From: Pseudomonadota bacterium
Lineage (GTDB): Bacteria > Pseudomonadota > Gammaproteobacteria > Steroidobacterales > Steroidobacteraceae
Reading direction: 5' to 3'
Length of the DNA stretch: 64,000 bases
Assembly (NCBI GenBank): GCA_016703895.1
Contig: JADJBE010000002.1
Location: 62,001-126,000 of the forward strand
Under the pieces are notes generated by a model. It was not told where the DNA came from. It was given only the letters and a program-made list of their open reading frames with translations, and ran no database searches. Each line of letters starts with the position of its first letter. The stretch's first letter is position 1. Shown here piece by piece: positions 54,416-62,473 of this stretch. The position numbers were made by a program, and so were the translations under genes.

Positions 54416-55204
54416 ATGCGTGTTAGACGAGTGTTTGCAGATACCCCACAAGGTCAAGTGCACTTCCGCTACGCGGGTGCGGGAATCCCTGTCGTTCTGA
54501 TGCACTGGGCGCCGGCATCCAGTCGTCAGCATGTTGGTGTCATGGAATTGCTGTCCGAGCGAGACTTTCAGGTGATTGCACCGGATCTGCTGGGCTACGG
54601 CGATTCGGACAAACCACAAGCACAGTGCTCCATTGCTGACTACGCCCGCAATCTCGGCGAGCTGTTAGATGTACTCGGTCTTGATGGCGTGTGCCTCTAC
54701 GGTGGGCATACGACGGCAGCGGTCGCGGCTGAGTTTGCGGCAACCACCGCTGTCCGAGTCCGACGGCTGGCGCTCGATGGCAGCCCAGTGCTGGATGCAG
54801 CGGACCGTGCCGCGCGCGCCGGCAAGTACACGCCGCCGCTGGAGCTGCACGCCGATGGCAGTCATATGCAGCAGGCATGGAAGCGGGCCTACCGAAATCC
54901 GGCCATGTCACTCGAGGAAGTATTCGCCGATTGCGTGGATTTTCTCAAGGCGGGCGCTACGTATCACACAGGCTACGAGGCTGTGTGGGCATACGACATG
55001 GCGCCGCGCCTGCCGCAGCTCACGATGCCGACGCTCGCGATCACGACGCCTGATGACCCGCTGGCCGATGCTCACAGACGCGTTCTTGCCGAGGTTCCCG
55101 ACTGTCGGGAATTCGTCGGCGCACCAAGATACTCGCAGACCGTGGCCGAGCGCGACGCGCAAATGGCTAGAGTATTGGGTGAGTTCTTCTCACCGGGTGG
55201 TTAG
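54416..55204 (+). CDS. Alpha/beta-fold protein lacking the usual Ser and His
   Basis: 262 residues from ATG 54416, eight bases after the hydroxylase. Fold marks: HWAPASSRQHVGVM, PDLLGYGDSDKPQ and the acid region ITTPDDPLAD. The elbow reads GGHTTAA (Thr for Ser), and the C-terminal segment GAPRYSQTVAERDAQ lacks the catalytic His. It may be a non-hydrolytic member such as a cofactor-free lyase or oxygenase, or catalytically dead. Its 3' end overlaps the convergent lipoprotein gene by 15 bases. Confidence 0.78.
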   Translation: MRVRRVFADTPQGQVHFRYAGAGIPVVLMHWAPASSRQHVGVMELLSERDFQVIAPDLLGYGDSDKPQAQCSIADYARNLGELLDVLGLDGVCLYGGHTTAAVAAEFAATTAVRVRRLALDGSPVLDAADRAARAGKYTPPLELHADGSHMQQAWKRAYRNPAMSLEEVFADCVDFLKAGATYHTGYEAVWAYDMAPRLPQLTMPTLAITTPDDPLADAHRRVLAEVPDCREFVGAPRYSQTVAERDAQMARVLGEFFSPGG

Positions 55205-56137
55205 CTCCCGCACGACACGGAGTCCGTGACCGTCGCCGCGCAGATTGGTCGGGAAACTGTTGCGCACAGCGGGCCGTTGGTAGCCGGGACCGCCGCTCCA
55301 GGAACCTCCCTTCAGAACATGGCTCGAGCACGGTTCCGCAATGCGTGCGCTACCGTCGATTGGTGCGCCATCGTGGTTGGTGCCGGCACAGTCGGCAGTC
55401 CACTCGGCGACGTTACCGAAGACGTCAACCATGCCTAGCTTATTAGCCGGGTAGCTGCCTGACGGTGACGCTCGCGGGTAACCATCGTCGCAGGCCAATA
55501 AACCAGGCGGCCAGTCTGCTGGGAGTGTGCGACGAAAAGCTTGATCGGCACCGTTCAAGAAACGGCAGGCATCGGCGCCCAGCGTGGCAGGTACCGGATC
55601 GGTACCGACACCCAAACGCGACATGTATTCCCATTCCGCCTCGCTAGGAATCCTATAGGTTTGCCCCGTCTTGCGACTGAGCCAGCCCAAGTAAGCGGTA
55701 AAGTCATCGTGACTGAGGCAAGTCGCCGGGTACTGATCGGTCACTGCAAAGCCCGGCTTGCGCCAATCTGCAGTCTTGTCGAAGACCCATCCGGCCCCTT
55801 GCAGGACAAAACAGCCCTTCGCCTCAAACGCCGTGTCCTTCGCAAACTCGTTGAATTCTGCCACGGTGACCTCGCTAATACCGATGGCAAACGGATAGTC
55901 GATGCGCACTGTGTGGGCGGGGCGCTCGGCCGCGAGTCGCTCGGGGGTCACGTTTGGCGGCAAGGGTTCATCATCGCGCAAGCCCACCTGGAACTCCCCG
56001 GGAGGGATGCGCACCAGCGCCGGGCATGAGTCGCAGTCCTGCAGTGTTTGCGCGACGGTTTGCTGTTCAGTGAAGGTACAGGCGCTGGCAGCCAAAATGG
56101 CCAAGGTAAGTAGTGCAATGAGTCGTCGCGCCTGCAT
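55190..56137 (-). CDS. SUMF1/formylglycine-generating-enzyme-like lipoprotein
   Basis: 315 residues. Lipoprotein signal with lipobox LAASAC (Cys about 20). Sulfatase-modifying-factor fold: MxxIPPGEFQVGLRDDE start, GISEVTVAEFNEFAKDT, PSEAEWEYMSRLG, GMVDVFGNVAEWTAD and the LKGGSWSGGPGYQRPAVRN end. The copper-binding Cys of true FGEs (normally just after GGSW...R.A) is absent, so it is not a classical FGE. Possible roles are ligand binding or another oxidation in the envelope. Confidence 0.83.
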   Translation of the reverse strand: MQARRLIALLTLAILAASACTFTEQQTVAQTLQDCDSCPALVRIPPGEFQVGLRDDEPLPPNVTPERLAAERPAHTVRIDYPFAIGISEVTVAEFNEFAKDTAFEAKGCFVLQGAGWVFDKTADWRKPGFAVTDQYPATCLSHDDFTAYLGWLSRKTGQTYRIPSEAEWEYMSRLGVGTDPVPATLGADACRFLNGADQAFRRTLPADWPPGLLACDDGYPRASPSGSYPANKLGMVDVFGNVAEWTADCAGTNHDGAPIDGSARIAEPCSSHVLKGGSWSGGPGYQRPAVRNSFPTNLRGDGHGLRVVRELTTR

Positions 56138-56288
56138 TGGCTAACTATACTGGCGTTTGACCGTGAAATACGTCCCATTACCGTGCATTGCTGTTGCGAC
56201 CGACCAGCGCTCAGTTGCATGGCGGGCGTGGTGGCAGCCAGATTGCGTCTGTTAGGACCGACATCCGCGGCTGCTGGTGTACTTGAGG

Positions 56289-56294
56289 TATAAT
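56289..56294 (+). promoter_or_regulatory. Consensus -10 box for the glycine-zipper lipoprotein
   Basis: A perfect TATAAT 37 bases before the start at 56331. No good -35 at 17 bases is seen, so it may depend on an activator or an extended upstream contact. Confidence 0.4.
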
Positions 56295-56330
56295 GACCAC
56301 TATTATTGGATTCCAAGAGGCTGCCCACTT

Positions 56331-57281
56331 ATGAAATACGTATTTTCCGTCGAGAGTATTCGTCACGTCACTTTAGTTGCAGTTGCCTTGGGTGTCACAG
56401 CCTGCGGGCAATCGCCGGCACCTGGCGCCCAGACGACGCCGGGCAGCGATGCGTCAGCCATGACGGACTCCTCTGTTGGTAGCGGTGTTGTGGCAGATGG
56501 CGCTAACAGTCTCGCTGGTGCAGCGGACAGTGCAGCCGATGCCGCAACAATGAGTGATCAAGCCGCGACGTTGGCGGCCAAGGAAGCAGACCTCGCGGAA
56601 CGCGAAGCGGCGGTAGCGCTGCAAGAGCGCGAGGCGCAGCTGGCGCGTCGCGAGGCCGAGTTAGCGGCGCAGCGCAAGGCGGCCGTGAAGCAGCCCGCAA
56701 AGCCGGTTGCTGCCAAGCCACCGAAGGCGGTTCCAGTGGTGGCCGCAGCCGCGCCAGTGCCGCGAGCACCGATGCTGATCGCGAGTGGCACCTCACTCTC
56801 GATCGAACTGGTGAACCCTCTTAGCTCCAAGACAGCCACGGTGGGTGATCGGGTGGACGGACGGTTGTCAGCTGACGTTATGGTGGACGGCAAGACGGCA
56901 CTCCCGGCGGGCACGCCGGTGCAGGGTTCCGTCACCGAGGTGATCTCGGGTAGCAAGACGATCGGCGGCACGCCGACTTTGGGTCTGGTGTTCGATCAGC
57001 TCGATCTCGCTAATGGCGGCCAGGTTTCGTTCAACGCCAACCTGCACCAGGTGGGCAAGAGCGACAAGGGCCGGGACACGGCGAAAATTGCTGGTGGCGC
57101 CGTCGCGGGTGCGATCGTCGGCCATCAAGTTGACGGTGACAAAGGCAAGATTATTGGCGGTATCTTGGGCGGCGCCGCAGGTGCGATAGCCGCCAAGAAG
57201 ACTGGCGGCGATGTCACGTTGCCCGCGGGTACAGTGGTTATCGTGCAGCTAACTGGGCCACTGGAAATCAAGTCGAAGTAG
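56331..57281 (+). CDS. Glycine-zipper lipoprotein with coiled-coil segment
   Basis: 316 residues from ATG 56331, with AAGAGG ten bases upstream. Lipoprotein signal with VTAC (Cys about 24). Residues about 75-120 are a charged coiled coil (AAKEADLAEREAAVALQERE), then an Ala/Pro/Lys linker, a beta-rich domain (ASGTSLSIELVNPLSSKTATVGD, with TALPAGTPVQGSV) and a glycine zipper (AGGAVAGAIVG...GGILGGAAGAIA, about 255-295). Probably an outer-membrane-associated structural protein; no enzyme activity implied. Confidence 0.75.
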   Translation: MKYVFSVESIRHVTLVAVALGVTACGQSPAPGAQTTPGSDASAMTDSSVGSGVVADGANSLAGAADSAADAATMSDQAATLAAKEADLAEREAAVALQEREAQLARREAELAAQRKAAVKQPAKPVAAKPPKAVPVVAAAAPVPRAPMLIASGTSLSIELVNPLSSKTATVGDRVDGRLSADVMVDGKTALPAGTPVQGSVTEVISGSKTIGGTPTLGLVFDQLDLANGGQVSFNANLHQVGKSDKGRDTAKIAGGAVAGAIVGHQVDGDKGKIIGGILGGAAGAIAAKKTGGDVTLPAGTVVIVQLTGPLEIKSK

Positions 57282-57320
57282 TTCACGCGCGGCCACGTTG
57301 CCGCATAGCAAAACAGAAGA

Positions 57321-57353
57321 GGGGCGCCGCCTAACAGGGGGCGCCCTTTTCGT
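57321..57353. terminator. Bidirectional terminator between convergent genes
   Basis: GGGCGCC (57322-57328) pairs with GGCGCCC (57340-57346), followed by TTTTCGTTT on the plus strand and, in the other direction, by TCTTCTGTTTT. It serves both the lipoprotein and aqpZ. Confidence 0.8.
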
Positions 57354-57364
57354 TTGCTAGTTGA

Positions 57365-58042
57365 TCAATCGCGTTCGAACAGCGTGCGATAGATCAATCC
57401 AGCGATCGCCGCACCGATCAGGGGCGCCACCCAGAATAGCCACAACTGGTCAATGGCCCAGTCACCTACCATTAGAGCAGGACCCGTGCTACGTGCCGGA
57501 TTGACCGAGGTATTAGTCACCGGAATGCTGATGAGATGGATCAGCGTCAACCCCAGGCCGATCGCGATGGGTGCAAAGCCGCTCGGTGCACGCCGGTCGG
57601 TCGCACCCAGAATGATCAGCAGGAACATCATCGTCATCACGACTTCGGTGACGAAGCCAGAGGCCAACGTATAGTTGCCTGGCGAGTGATCGCCATAGCC
57701 GTTCGACGCGAGCCCCGATGCGACATCAAAGCCTGCCTGGCCGCTCGCTATAAACATGAGAACTGCTGCTGCGAGCACCGCGCCAAGCACCTGCGCGATG
57801 ATATACGGCACGAGATCCTTCGCAGGGAAGCGGCCACCGACCATCAGACCAAAGGATACCGCCGGGTTGAGATGGCAGCCCGAGATGTGACCGATGGCGT
57901 AGGCCATGGTCAGCACAGTCAGGCCGAACGCCAGCGCTACGCCAAGCAGACCGATGCCGACATCCGGAAATGCGGCTGCCAGCACGGCGCTACCGCAACC
58001 GCCGAGTACCAGCCAGAAAGTACCCATGAACTCTGCCGCCAA
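57365..58042 (-). CDS. aqpZ: Aquaporin Z-like water channel
   Basis: 225 residues from a TTG, beginning MAAEFMGTFWLVLGGCGSAV. Six membrane helices and both NPA loops (HLNPAVS, SVNPARS); selectivity-filter region looks AqpZ-like. In frame 18 bases upstream is an ATG with a very good GGGGGAG site, but its second codon is TAA (58055-58057). E. coli AqpZ has four residues before the shared LAAE, matching the frame from that ATG. So either a nonsense change hit codon 2 with rescue from TTG, or the ATG-TAA is regulatory. Confidence 0.88.
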   Translation of the reverse strand: MAAEFMGTFWLVLGGCGSAVLAAAFPDVGIGLLGVALAFGLTVLTMAYAIGHISGCHLNPAVSFGLMVGGRFPAKDLVPYIIAQVLGAVLAAAVLMFIASGQAGFDVASGLASNGYGDHSPGNYTLASGFVTEVVMTMMFLLIILGATDRRAPSGFAPIAIGLGLTLIHLISIPVTNTSVNPARSTGPALMVGDWAIDQLWLFWVAPLIGAAIAGLIYRTLFERD

Positions 58043-58054
58043 TCGTTTGGTTAA

Positions 58055-58060
58055 TTACAT
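58055..58060 (-). promoter_or_regulatory. ATG-TAA start-stop in front of aqpZ
   Basis: Minus-strand ATG directly followed by TAA, six bases after GGGGGAG, in frame with AqpZ. A minimal start-stop that could hold a ribosome or simply mark a nonsense mutation. AqpZ would then need re-initiation at the TTG 18 bases on, which has no ribosome site of its own. Confidence 0.5.
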
Positions 58061-58177
58061 CGCCGTCTCCCCCAATTTGTTGTCAGGCGTATCAACGCCC
58101 GCGATCTTGTTGCCCGTCACTCCATTGCAGTCACTGTCCCGAGAAATTCCGTAGGACGGGTCGCCGAGGCACCATAG

Positions 58178-58720
58178 TCCGAGCGAGCATGTAGGTCAAA
58201 GCTCGACTACAAAGCCGCGCTTTCGGCGGCTAGACGGGCGAACGTCACGATCTCTGCGGCAAGTGTTAACGCGGGTGGCAAAAAGCCCGCCTACGTGGTC
58301 GACATTCTGGAGCCGCAGAATATCGTCCTGTCTGATGTCGCGGTAACGCCGGTAGGACTGTCTGGTGATATCAAATCGATGGGGCGCGCGGTATTGAAAG
58401 GTGTCAATTTCGATCTCGACAAAGATATCATCACGGCGAGCTCGGCCAAAGCGCTCACTAACATCGCCACGTACATGAAGGCTAATCCGAACAGCAAATA
58501 TTTCGTCGTTGGCCACACCGACACGCAGGGCAAGTTCGATTACAACATGGACCTCTAAAATCGACGTGCTGCTGCAGTCAAAGCCTCTTTGGCACGCGAC
58601 CATGGGATTGCTGCCGAGCGGCTCGAAGCCCGCGGCGTCGGGCCATTGTCGCCGACCACGACCAACGGCAATGAAGCTGGCCGTGCCGAGAAACGGCGTG
58701 TTGAGTTGGTGCTTCGCTAG
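58178..58720 (+). pseudogene. Remnant of an OmpA-family protein
   Basis: The frame is open from 58178 but no N-terminus is present (TAG at 58175). It encodes KKPAYVVDILEPQNI, then the OmpA-like domain GVNFDLDKDIITASSAKAL and FVVGHTDTQGKFDYNMDL, a TAA at 58556-58558, and continues in frame with NRRAAAVKASLARDHGIAA and ERLEARGVGPLSPT to TAG at 58718-58720. The stop sits where a Ser codon (TCA) is usual. Missing start plus internal stop make this a true relic of a peptidoglycan-binding OmpA-type protein. Confidence 0.78.
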
Positions 58721-58754
58721 CGCCCTGTGGCGCCTAACAGGCACGCGTGGCGCG

Positions 58755-59555
58755 TCAGCTGGTGGTCGTCAGGACCGCGCGCAGCCGTCGCAGCAGCGTC
58801 TTGACGCGCTCGGCGTTAGTTGGGCCCATACGGATCAAGGTCTTCTCGCCCACTGAGAGCGACTCGAGCGCAGGATCGGCGAACTGATACATGACGCTCG
58901 GGCGCACTAACAGAACAGGCTCGGTTACTTCGCGTGTTGCCAACAAGTGATCGATCACCGCGACCAGGCGGTCGTTGAAATAGCCATGGGGGTCGATGGC
59001 TTCGGTGTATGACTGCTGCAGCAGCGGGTAGAATTGGCGATAGATGTTTACCGCTGCGTCGAGGTCGATCTGCTCCGCCAGCGCAAGCAGTGGTTCGTAG
59101 CGTGTGTAGTTACTCGTAGACAGCGTGTATTGCTCCGCCTGATCTGCGACCGGGTCGGCAACGAAGCTGTCATTGAATCTCGTCACGGGCCGCAGCCGCT
59201 GCGAGATGCTGGCTTTCGGCAGCGCATCGATCGTAACGACCCAACGACGGATGACATTGTCCCACAGGAAAAAATCGCGACCCGTCGCGCTGGGTAGTAC
59301 TGACTCCAGCGCGACGCCGAAGGCCGCGTCGCTGTCACCCAGCGCGGGCAGGGGTTCGCGCGCGGCCTGTGCCTGGTCTTCCGGTGCCAGCGGAAACTTT
59401 GGGGGCGGAACAGTCACGAGTTCGGTGGCCGCTGCCGGGATAGCCGCCGGCTCTGGCTCGTCGGCACGTTGCGTCGTCCAATACCAATAGCCCGCCATCG
59501 CAGCGACGGCCAACCCCGCCACCACCGCAGCGCCTCGCTTCATATCCGAATCCAT
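58755..59555 (-). CDS. DUF3014 family protein
   Basis: 266 residues. One N-terminal membrane helix (about 9-27, AVVAGLAVAAMAGYWYW), a Pro-rich spacer, then the conserved DUF3014 body (FLWDNVIRRWVVTIDALP, NYTRYEPLLALAEQID, AVNIYRQFYPLLQQSYTE, VLLVRPSVMYQFADPALES). Periplasmic, function unknown in the family. Flanked by the OmpA relic and the carbonic anhydrase, no operon partner. Confidence 0.82.
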   Translation of the reverse strand: MDSDMKRGAAVVAGLAVAAMAGYWYWTTQRADEPEPAAIPAAATELVTVPPPKFPLAPEDQAQAAREPLPALGDSDAAFGVALESVLPSATGRDFFLWDNVIRRWVVTIDALPKASISQRLRPVTRFNDSFVADPVADQAEQYTLSTSNYTRYEPLLALAEQIDLDAAVNIYRQFYPLLQQSYTEAIDPHGYFNDRLVAVIDHLLATREVTEPVLLVRPSVMYQFADPALESLSVGEKTLIRMGPTNAERVKTLLRRLRAVLTTTS

Positions 59556-59624
59556 CTATAGGCAGACTACCACTGCGCTGGAATAGTTCAGCACACCGGC
59601 AGTTTCGACTGGGTTCGGTTGTGG

Positions 59625-59653
59625 TTGACCTTACTCGGCCGTCATACTATTTT
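59625..59653 (+). promoter_or_regulatory. Sigma-70-like promoter for the carbonic anhydrase
   Basis: TTGACC (59625-59630), 17-base spacer, TATTTT (59648-59653). An AAGGA ribosome site lies about eight bases before the GTG at 59701. Confidence 0.5.
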
Positions 59654-59700
59654 TAACGAGTCTAATTCTGGTTCGCAACAAACCAAAAGGAACTTAACCT

Positions 59701-60450
59701 GTGAATTTATCGCTCAGATCTGCTCTGCCAAGCGTGCTGATTGCCGTGTTGCTGGCTTTTGCGCCGGTGGACTCCGCTGACGCCCGCGATTCGTCTGCCC
59801 GCAAAGGCAAGGCCGACGCGCCGATTACTGCCGTCCAAACCAAGGATTCGCAGGCTGCCACGACGCCTGATATGGCGCTCAAGTTGCTGCAAGAGGGCAA
59901 TGCCCGATTCGTCGACGGCAAGATGCTGAAACGCGATTGGAATGCGCAGGTTGCCGCGACGGCAACCGGCCAATACCCGCATTCCATCGTGCTCGGCTGC
60001 ATCGATTCGCGCGTGCCACCCGAGATTGTTTTCGATCAGGGTATCGGCGATGTGTTTGCGCCGCGCATTGCCGGCAATTTCGTCAATACCGATATTCTCG
60101 GTAGCATGGAGTTCGCCGCTGCCGCCGCGGGTTCCAAGTTGATCGTTGTTTTAGGCCATACGGAGTGTGGCGCCGTGAAAGGTGCTTGTGACGCGGTCGA
60201 GCTTGGCAACCTGACGCAGACGCTGAGCAATATCTCGCCAGCTATCTACGCTGTGCGGGACGTCGCGGGTGACCGCAACTCCAAGAACGCAGCGTTTGTC
60301 GACGCAGTGGCACATATGAACGTGCGCATGACGGTCAAGAATATTCTTGATCGCAGCACTGTTCTGGCAGGATTGGTTGCGAAGGGCGACCTCAAGATCG
60401 TGGGTGCAATGCACGACATATCAACCGGTGTCGTGACGTTCCTGGATTGA
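59701..60450 (+). CDS. Exported beta-class carbonic anhydrase
   Basis: 249 residues. Signal peptide (about 1-26, ends PVDSADA), then the beta-carbonic anhydrase domain from about 55: zinc ligands in LGCIDSRVPP (Cys with the Asp-Arg dyad) and GHTECGAVKGA (His and Cys). It interconverts carbon dioxide and bicarbonate in the periplasm. GTG start with a good ribosome site. Convergent with the M48 gene, overlapping by 30 bases. Confidence 0.9.
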   Translation: MNLSLRSALPSVLIAVLLAFAPVDSADARDSSARKGKADAPITAVQTKDSQAATTPDMALKLLQEGNARFVDGKMLKRDWNAQVAATATGQYPHSIVLGCIDSRVPPEIVFDQGIGDVFAPRIAGNFVNTDILGSMEFAAAAAGSKLIVVLGHTECGAVKGACDAVELGNLTQTLSNISPAIYAVRDVAGDRNSKNAAFVDAVAHMNVRMTVKNILDRSTVLAGLVAKGDLKIVGAMHDISTGVVTFLD

Positions 60451-61299
60451 TGGCTCGTTAGTTTGAATCGGGACCGCGAGCGGGCGTAACGGCTCGCTCG
60501 CGGCGTCCCAATCACCGGCTGCGGCCTGCAGGCGTGTGATCCGTTCGTCGTCTGTCGGATGTGTCGCGAGCAGTGTCGGTGCTTGGAAGCGCTCATCGGC
60601 ATGCGCGGCTGCCAACTGCTCAAATACTGCTGCAGCGCCGCCGGCGTGACCGAAGCAGGCGTTCAGTGCTGCAACAGCGTCGCTATCGGCGCGTCGTTCC
60701 GCCTCGCGGGAATAGCCGCGCTGCACCACGAGCGCGATCTGCGGCGCCAAGCTGTTGGCATCGCCGCTCACCAAGGCGAGTAGCGCAGCGATCGATGCCA
60801 TGCCGCCCAGCGCACTGATCGGATCGCGGTGCTTCACGTGTGCGATCTCATGAGCAATGACCATCGCGAGCGCATTCTCGCTCGGCATCATCGCGTATAG
60901 CTCGCGAGTGATCACGATGTGGCCACCCAGTGTGGCAAATGCGTTGGGTACACCCATCGTGCCGAGATGCGCCTGCACCGTCATGCCTGCTGGCAAGTCC
61001 ATTTGCGCCGCTAGCTTGTCAGTCGATCCCTGTAGGTAGGCGACGACTTTGGCGTTGTCATCGGCGACCTCTTGCGTGCTGCTGCGCTCGGTCGCGACGC
61101 CAATAACTCGATCCCCGACCCATTGCTGCTCGCTTGAGAATGGAATCAACCGCGCGAGCTGACCACCCGCGAAATAGAGCACCGCGGCCGCGATGCCTAC
61201 CAACAGCGCGAGCCCCGCTGCCAAGCGCATGAACTCCAGCACATGGCTGCCGCGCGCGACATTTACCTCGTGCGGGACTTGCGGGTTCTCGTAGCTCAT
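60421..61299 (-). CDS. M48-family zinc metallopeptidase
   Basis: 292 residues. One or two N-terminal membrane helices (about 25-47), the HExxH motif in VIAHEIAHVKHRD (about 147-159) and the downstream EAERRADSDAV Glu ligand (about 198-208). An ATHPTDDERI tail is typical of BepA/LoiP/YfgC-like members. Probably degrades misfolded envelope proteins. Three bases follow the upstream YbjQ-like gene, forming a minus-strand operon with two YbjQ-type proteins. Confidence 0.87.
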   Translation of the reverse strand: MSYENPQVPHEVNVARGSHVLEFMRLAAGLALLVGIAAAVLYFAGGQLARLIPFSSEQQWVGDRVIGVATERSSTQEVADDNAKVVAYLQGSTDKLAAQMDLPAGMTVQAHLGTMGVPNAFATLGGHIVITRELYAMMPSENALAMVIAHEIAHVKHRDPISALGGMASIAALLALVSGDANSLAPQIALVVQRGYSREAERRADSDAVAALNACFGHAGGAAAVFEQLAAAHADERFQAPTLLATHPTDDERITRLQAAAGDWDAASEPLRPLAVPIQTNEPSIQERHDTG

Positions 61300-61302
61300 G
61301 CG

Positions 61303-61761
61303 CTATCGCGGCGTCAGTGCCGTGCCGTAGGCGATGAACTCTGCTGAGAAAATACCCCGTTGTCCCGTATCGGCTGACAATGAGGAGGTCTCGAACCGGA
61401 CGTTGAAAACCATCGTCGCGCCCTGGCGCCGTGCGGCTTCTTTGAGCCGCACCAGCGCTTCACGACGGCCGCGATCCATCAGCGATTCGTACATTCGCAG
61501 CGTGCCGCCAAACAGGCTGCGCAGCGTCGCCGCGAAGCGCTTGAAGTAATCTTCGCCGATGACGACCGAACCCATCACAAGCTCCGCGCGGCGGAAGTCC
61601 CGATCCGCCGGCGGGCGGCGTTCATTAAACACCAGGATGTCGCGTAGTGCCGCCTCACGCTCAACTAACGATCGGAAATGTCGTCGCTCGGTTACACCGC
61701 CAATTGACCAACCGATCAGCAACAATACTGCAAACAGGCCAAACTGAAATAACAGCTCCAT
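61303..61761 (-). CDS. YbjQ-like protein with N-terminal membrane helix
   Basis: 152 residues: membrane helix about 5-24, a charged linker, then a YbjQ/UPF0145-type domain (MGSVVIGEDYFKRFAATLRS, GTLRMYESLMDRGRREALV, GATMVFNVRFETS, AYGTALTPR). Paralogue of the next gene. Family function unknown; heavy-metal binding has been proposed. Probably co-transcribed with the M48 peptidase. Confidence 0.8.
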   Translation of the reverse strand: MELLFQFGLFAVLLLIGWSIGGVTERRHFRSLVEREAALRDILVFNERRPPADRDFRRAELVMGSVVIGEDYFKRFAATLRSLFGGTLRMYESLMDRGRREALVRLKEAARRQGATMVFNVRFETSSLSADTGQRGIFSAEFIAYGTALTPR

Positions 61762-61764
61762 GGC

Positions 61765-62079
61765 TTAACGCACTTCGACGGCCGTGCCGTATGCCATCAC
61801 CTCAGCCGCACCCGCAGCGATGTTCGAGGTAGAGAAGCGAACGTTGACAACCGCATTGCCGCCCGCTGCGCGAGCTTGCGCCACCATCCGGTCGATCGCT
61901 TCGGTGCGTGATTCGTTCAGCAGGTCCGTATAGCCCTTGAGCTCACCGCCGACAAAATTCTTGAGGCCCGCCATAAAATCACGGCCAACGTGTTTGCTGC
62001 GCACCGTTGAGCCTTGTACCAGGCCCAGATGCCGAACAATAGTTTTGCCAGGGACGGTTTCGAGATTCGTGAGATCCAT
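61765..62079 (-). CDS. YbjQ/UPF0145 family protein
   Basis: 104 residues from ATG 62077-62079 (a GTG four codons upstream is possible). Typical full-length YbjQ: NLETVPGKTIVRHLGLVQGS, GGELKGYTDLLNESRTEAID, AGGNAVVNVRFSTSNI, AYGTAVEVR. Forms a soluble pentamer in structural studies of relatives; role unknown. First gene of the YbjQ-YbjQ-M48 operon. Confidence 0.88.
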   Translation of the reverse strand: MDLTNLETVPGKTIVRHLGLVQGSTVRSKHVGRDFMAGLKNFVGGELKGYTDLLNESRTEAIDRMVAQARAAGGNAVVNVRFSTSNIAAGAAEVMAYGTAVEVR

Positions 62080-62130
62080 GTTTTCAAACACTCATGCTGT
62101 AGTGGTCGGTTATGCTGCATTCTAGCGCGA

Positions 62131-62178
62131 CTGACACGTAATTGGACACATATAATTAACCCGTGTAATATACATGTG
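62131..62178 (+). promoter_or_regulatory. ccdAB promoter/operator region
   Basis: AT-rich stretch in a GC-rich genome: CTGACA at 62131, consensus TATAAT at 62151-62156 (spacer only 14), and ACACAT...ATGTGT half-sites around GTAATATAC. CcdA-CcdB complexes repress their own operon by binding such sites. Confidence 0.45.
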
Positions 62179-62194
62179 TTGCTGGATCATTCGA

Positions 62195-62473
62195 GTGGCC
62201 GTGAAAACAGTTCCTTACGATCTCAAGGCTGCAAAGCAAACAGTTAGCCTAACGGTGAATTCGGATCTCTATGCCAAGGCAAAGAGCTTTGGGATTAACG
62301 CATCTCAGGTGGCTGAGGAAGCGCTGCAATACGAATTGTCGGCGCGGCTGGCAGCGCAGCTTAAAGAAGACATTCGGCGAGATCTCGAAGCGTATAACGC
62401 TTACGTCGCGGAGCATGGGTCGCCTGCTGAAATGGCACGCGCGCACTACGGCAATTCTGACGATGCAATTTGA
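62195..62473 (+). CDS. ccdA: CcdA-type antitoxin
   Basis: 92 residues from GTG 62195 (an ATG at 62174 is also in frame). N-terminal ribbon-helix-helix DNA-binding part (KQTVSLTVNSDLYAKAKSFGIN) and acidic disordered C-terminus (LEAYNAYVAEHGSPAEMAR) that wraps and neutralises CcdB. Overlaps ccdB by 11 bases, the usual order. The pair sits directly left of an att site, on the chromosomal side. Confidence 0.88.
   Translation: MAVKTVPYDLKAAKQTVSLTVNSDLYAKAKSFGINASQVAEEALQYELSARLAAQLKEDIRRDLEAYNAYVAEHGSPAEMARAHYGNSDDAI

Noticed and set aside
58720..58765. Possible fifth structured element (GGCACGCGTGGCGCG resembles the 3' linker)
   Set aside because: No GGGGAAGAT loop end, no TTGAGGG linker and no paired arms; it is partly the end of the DUF3014 gene.
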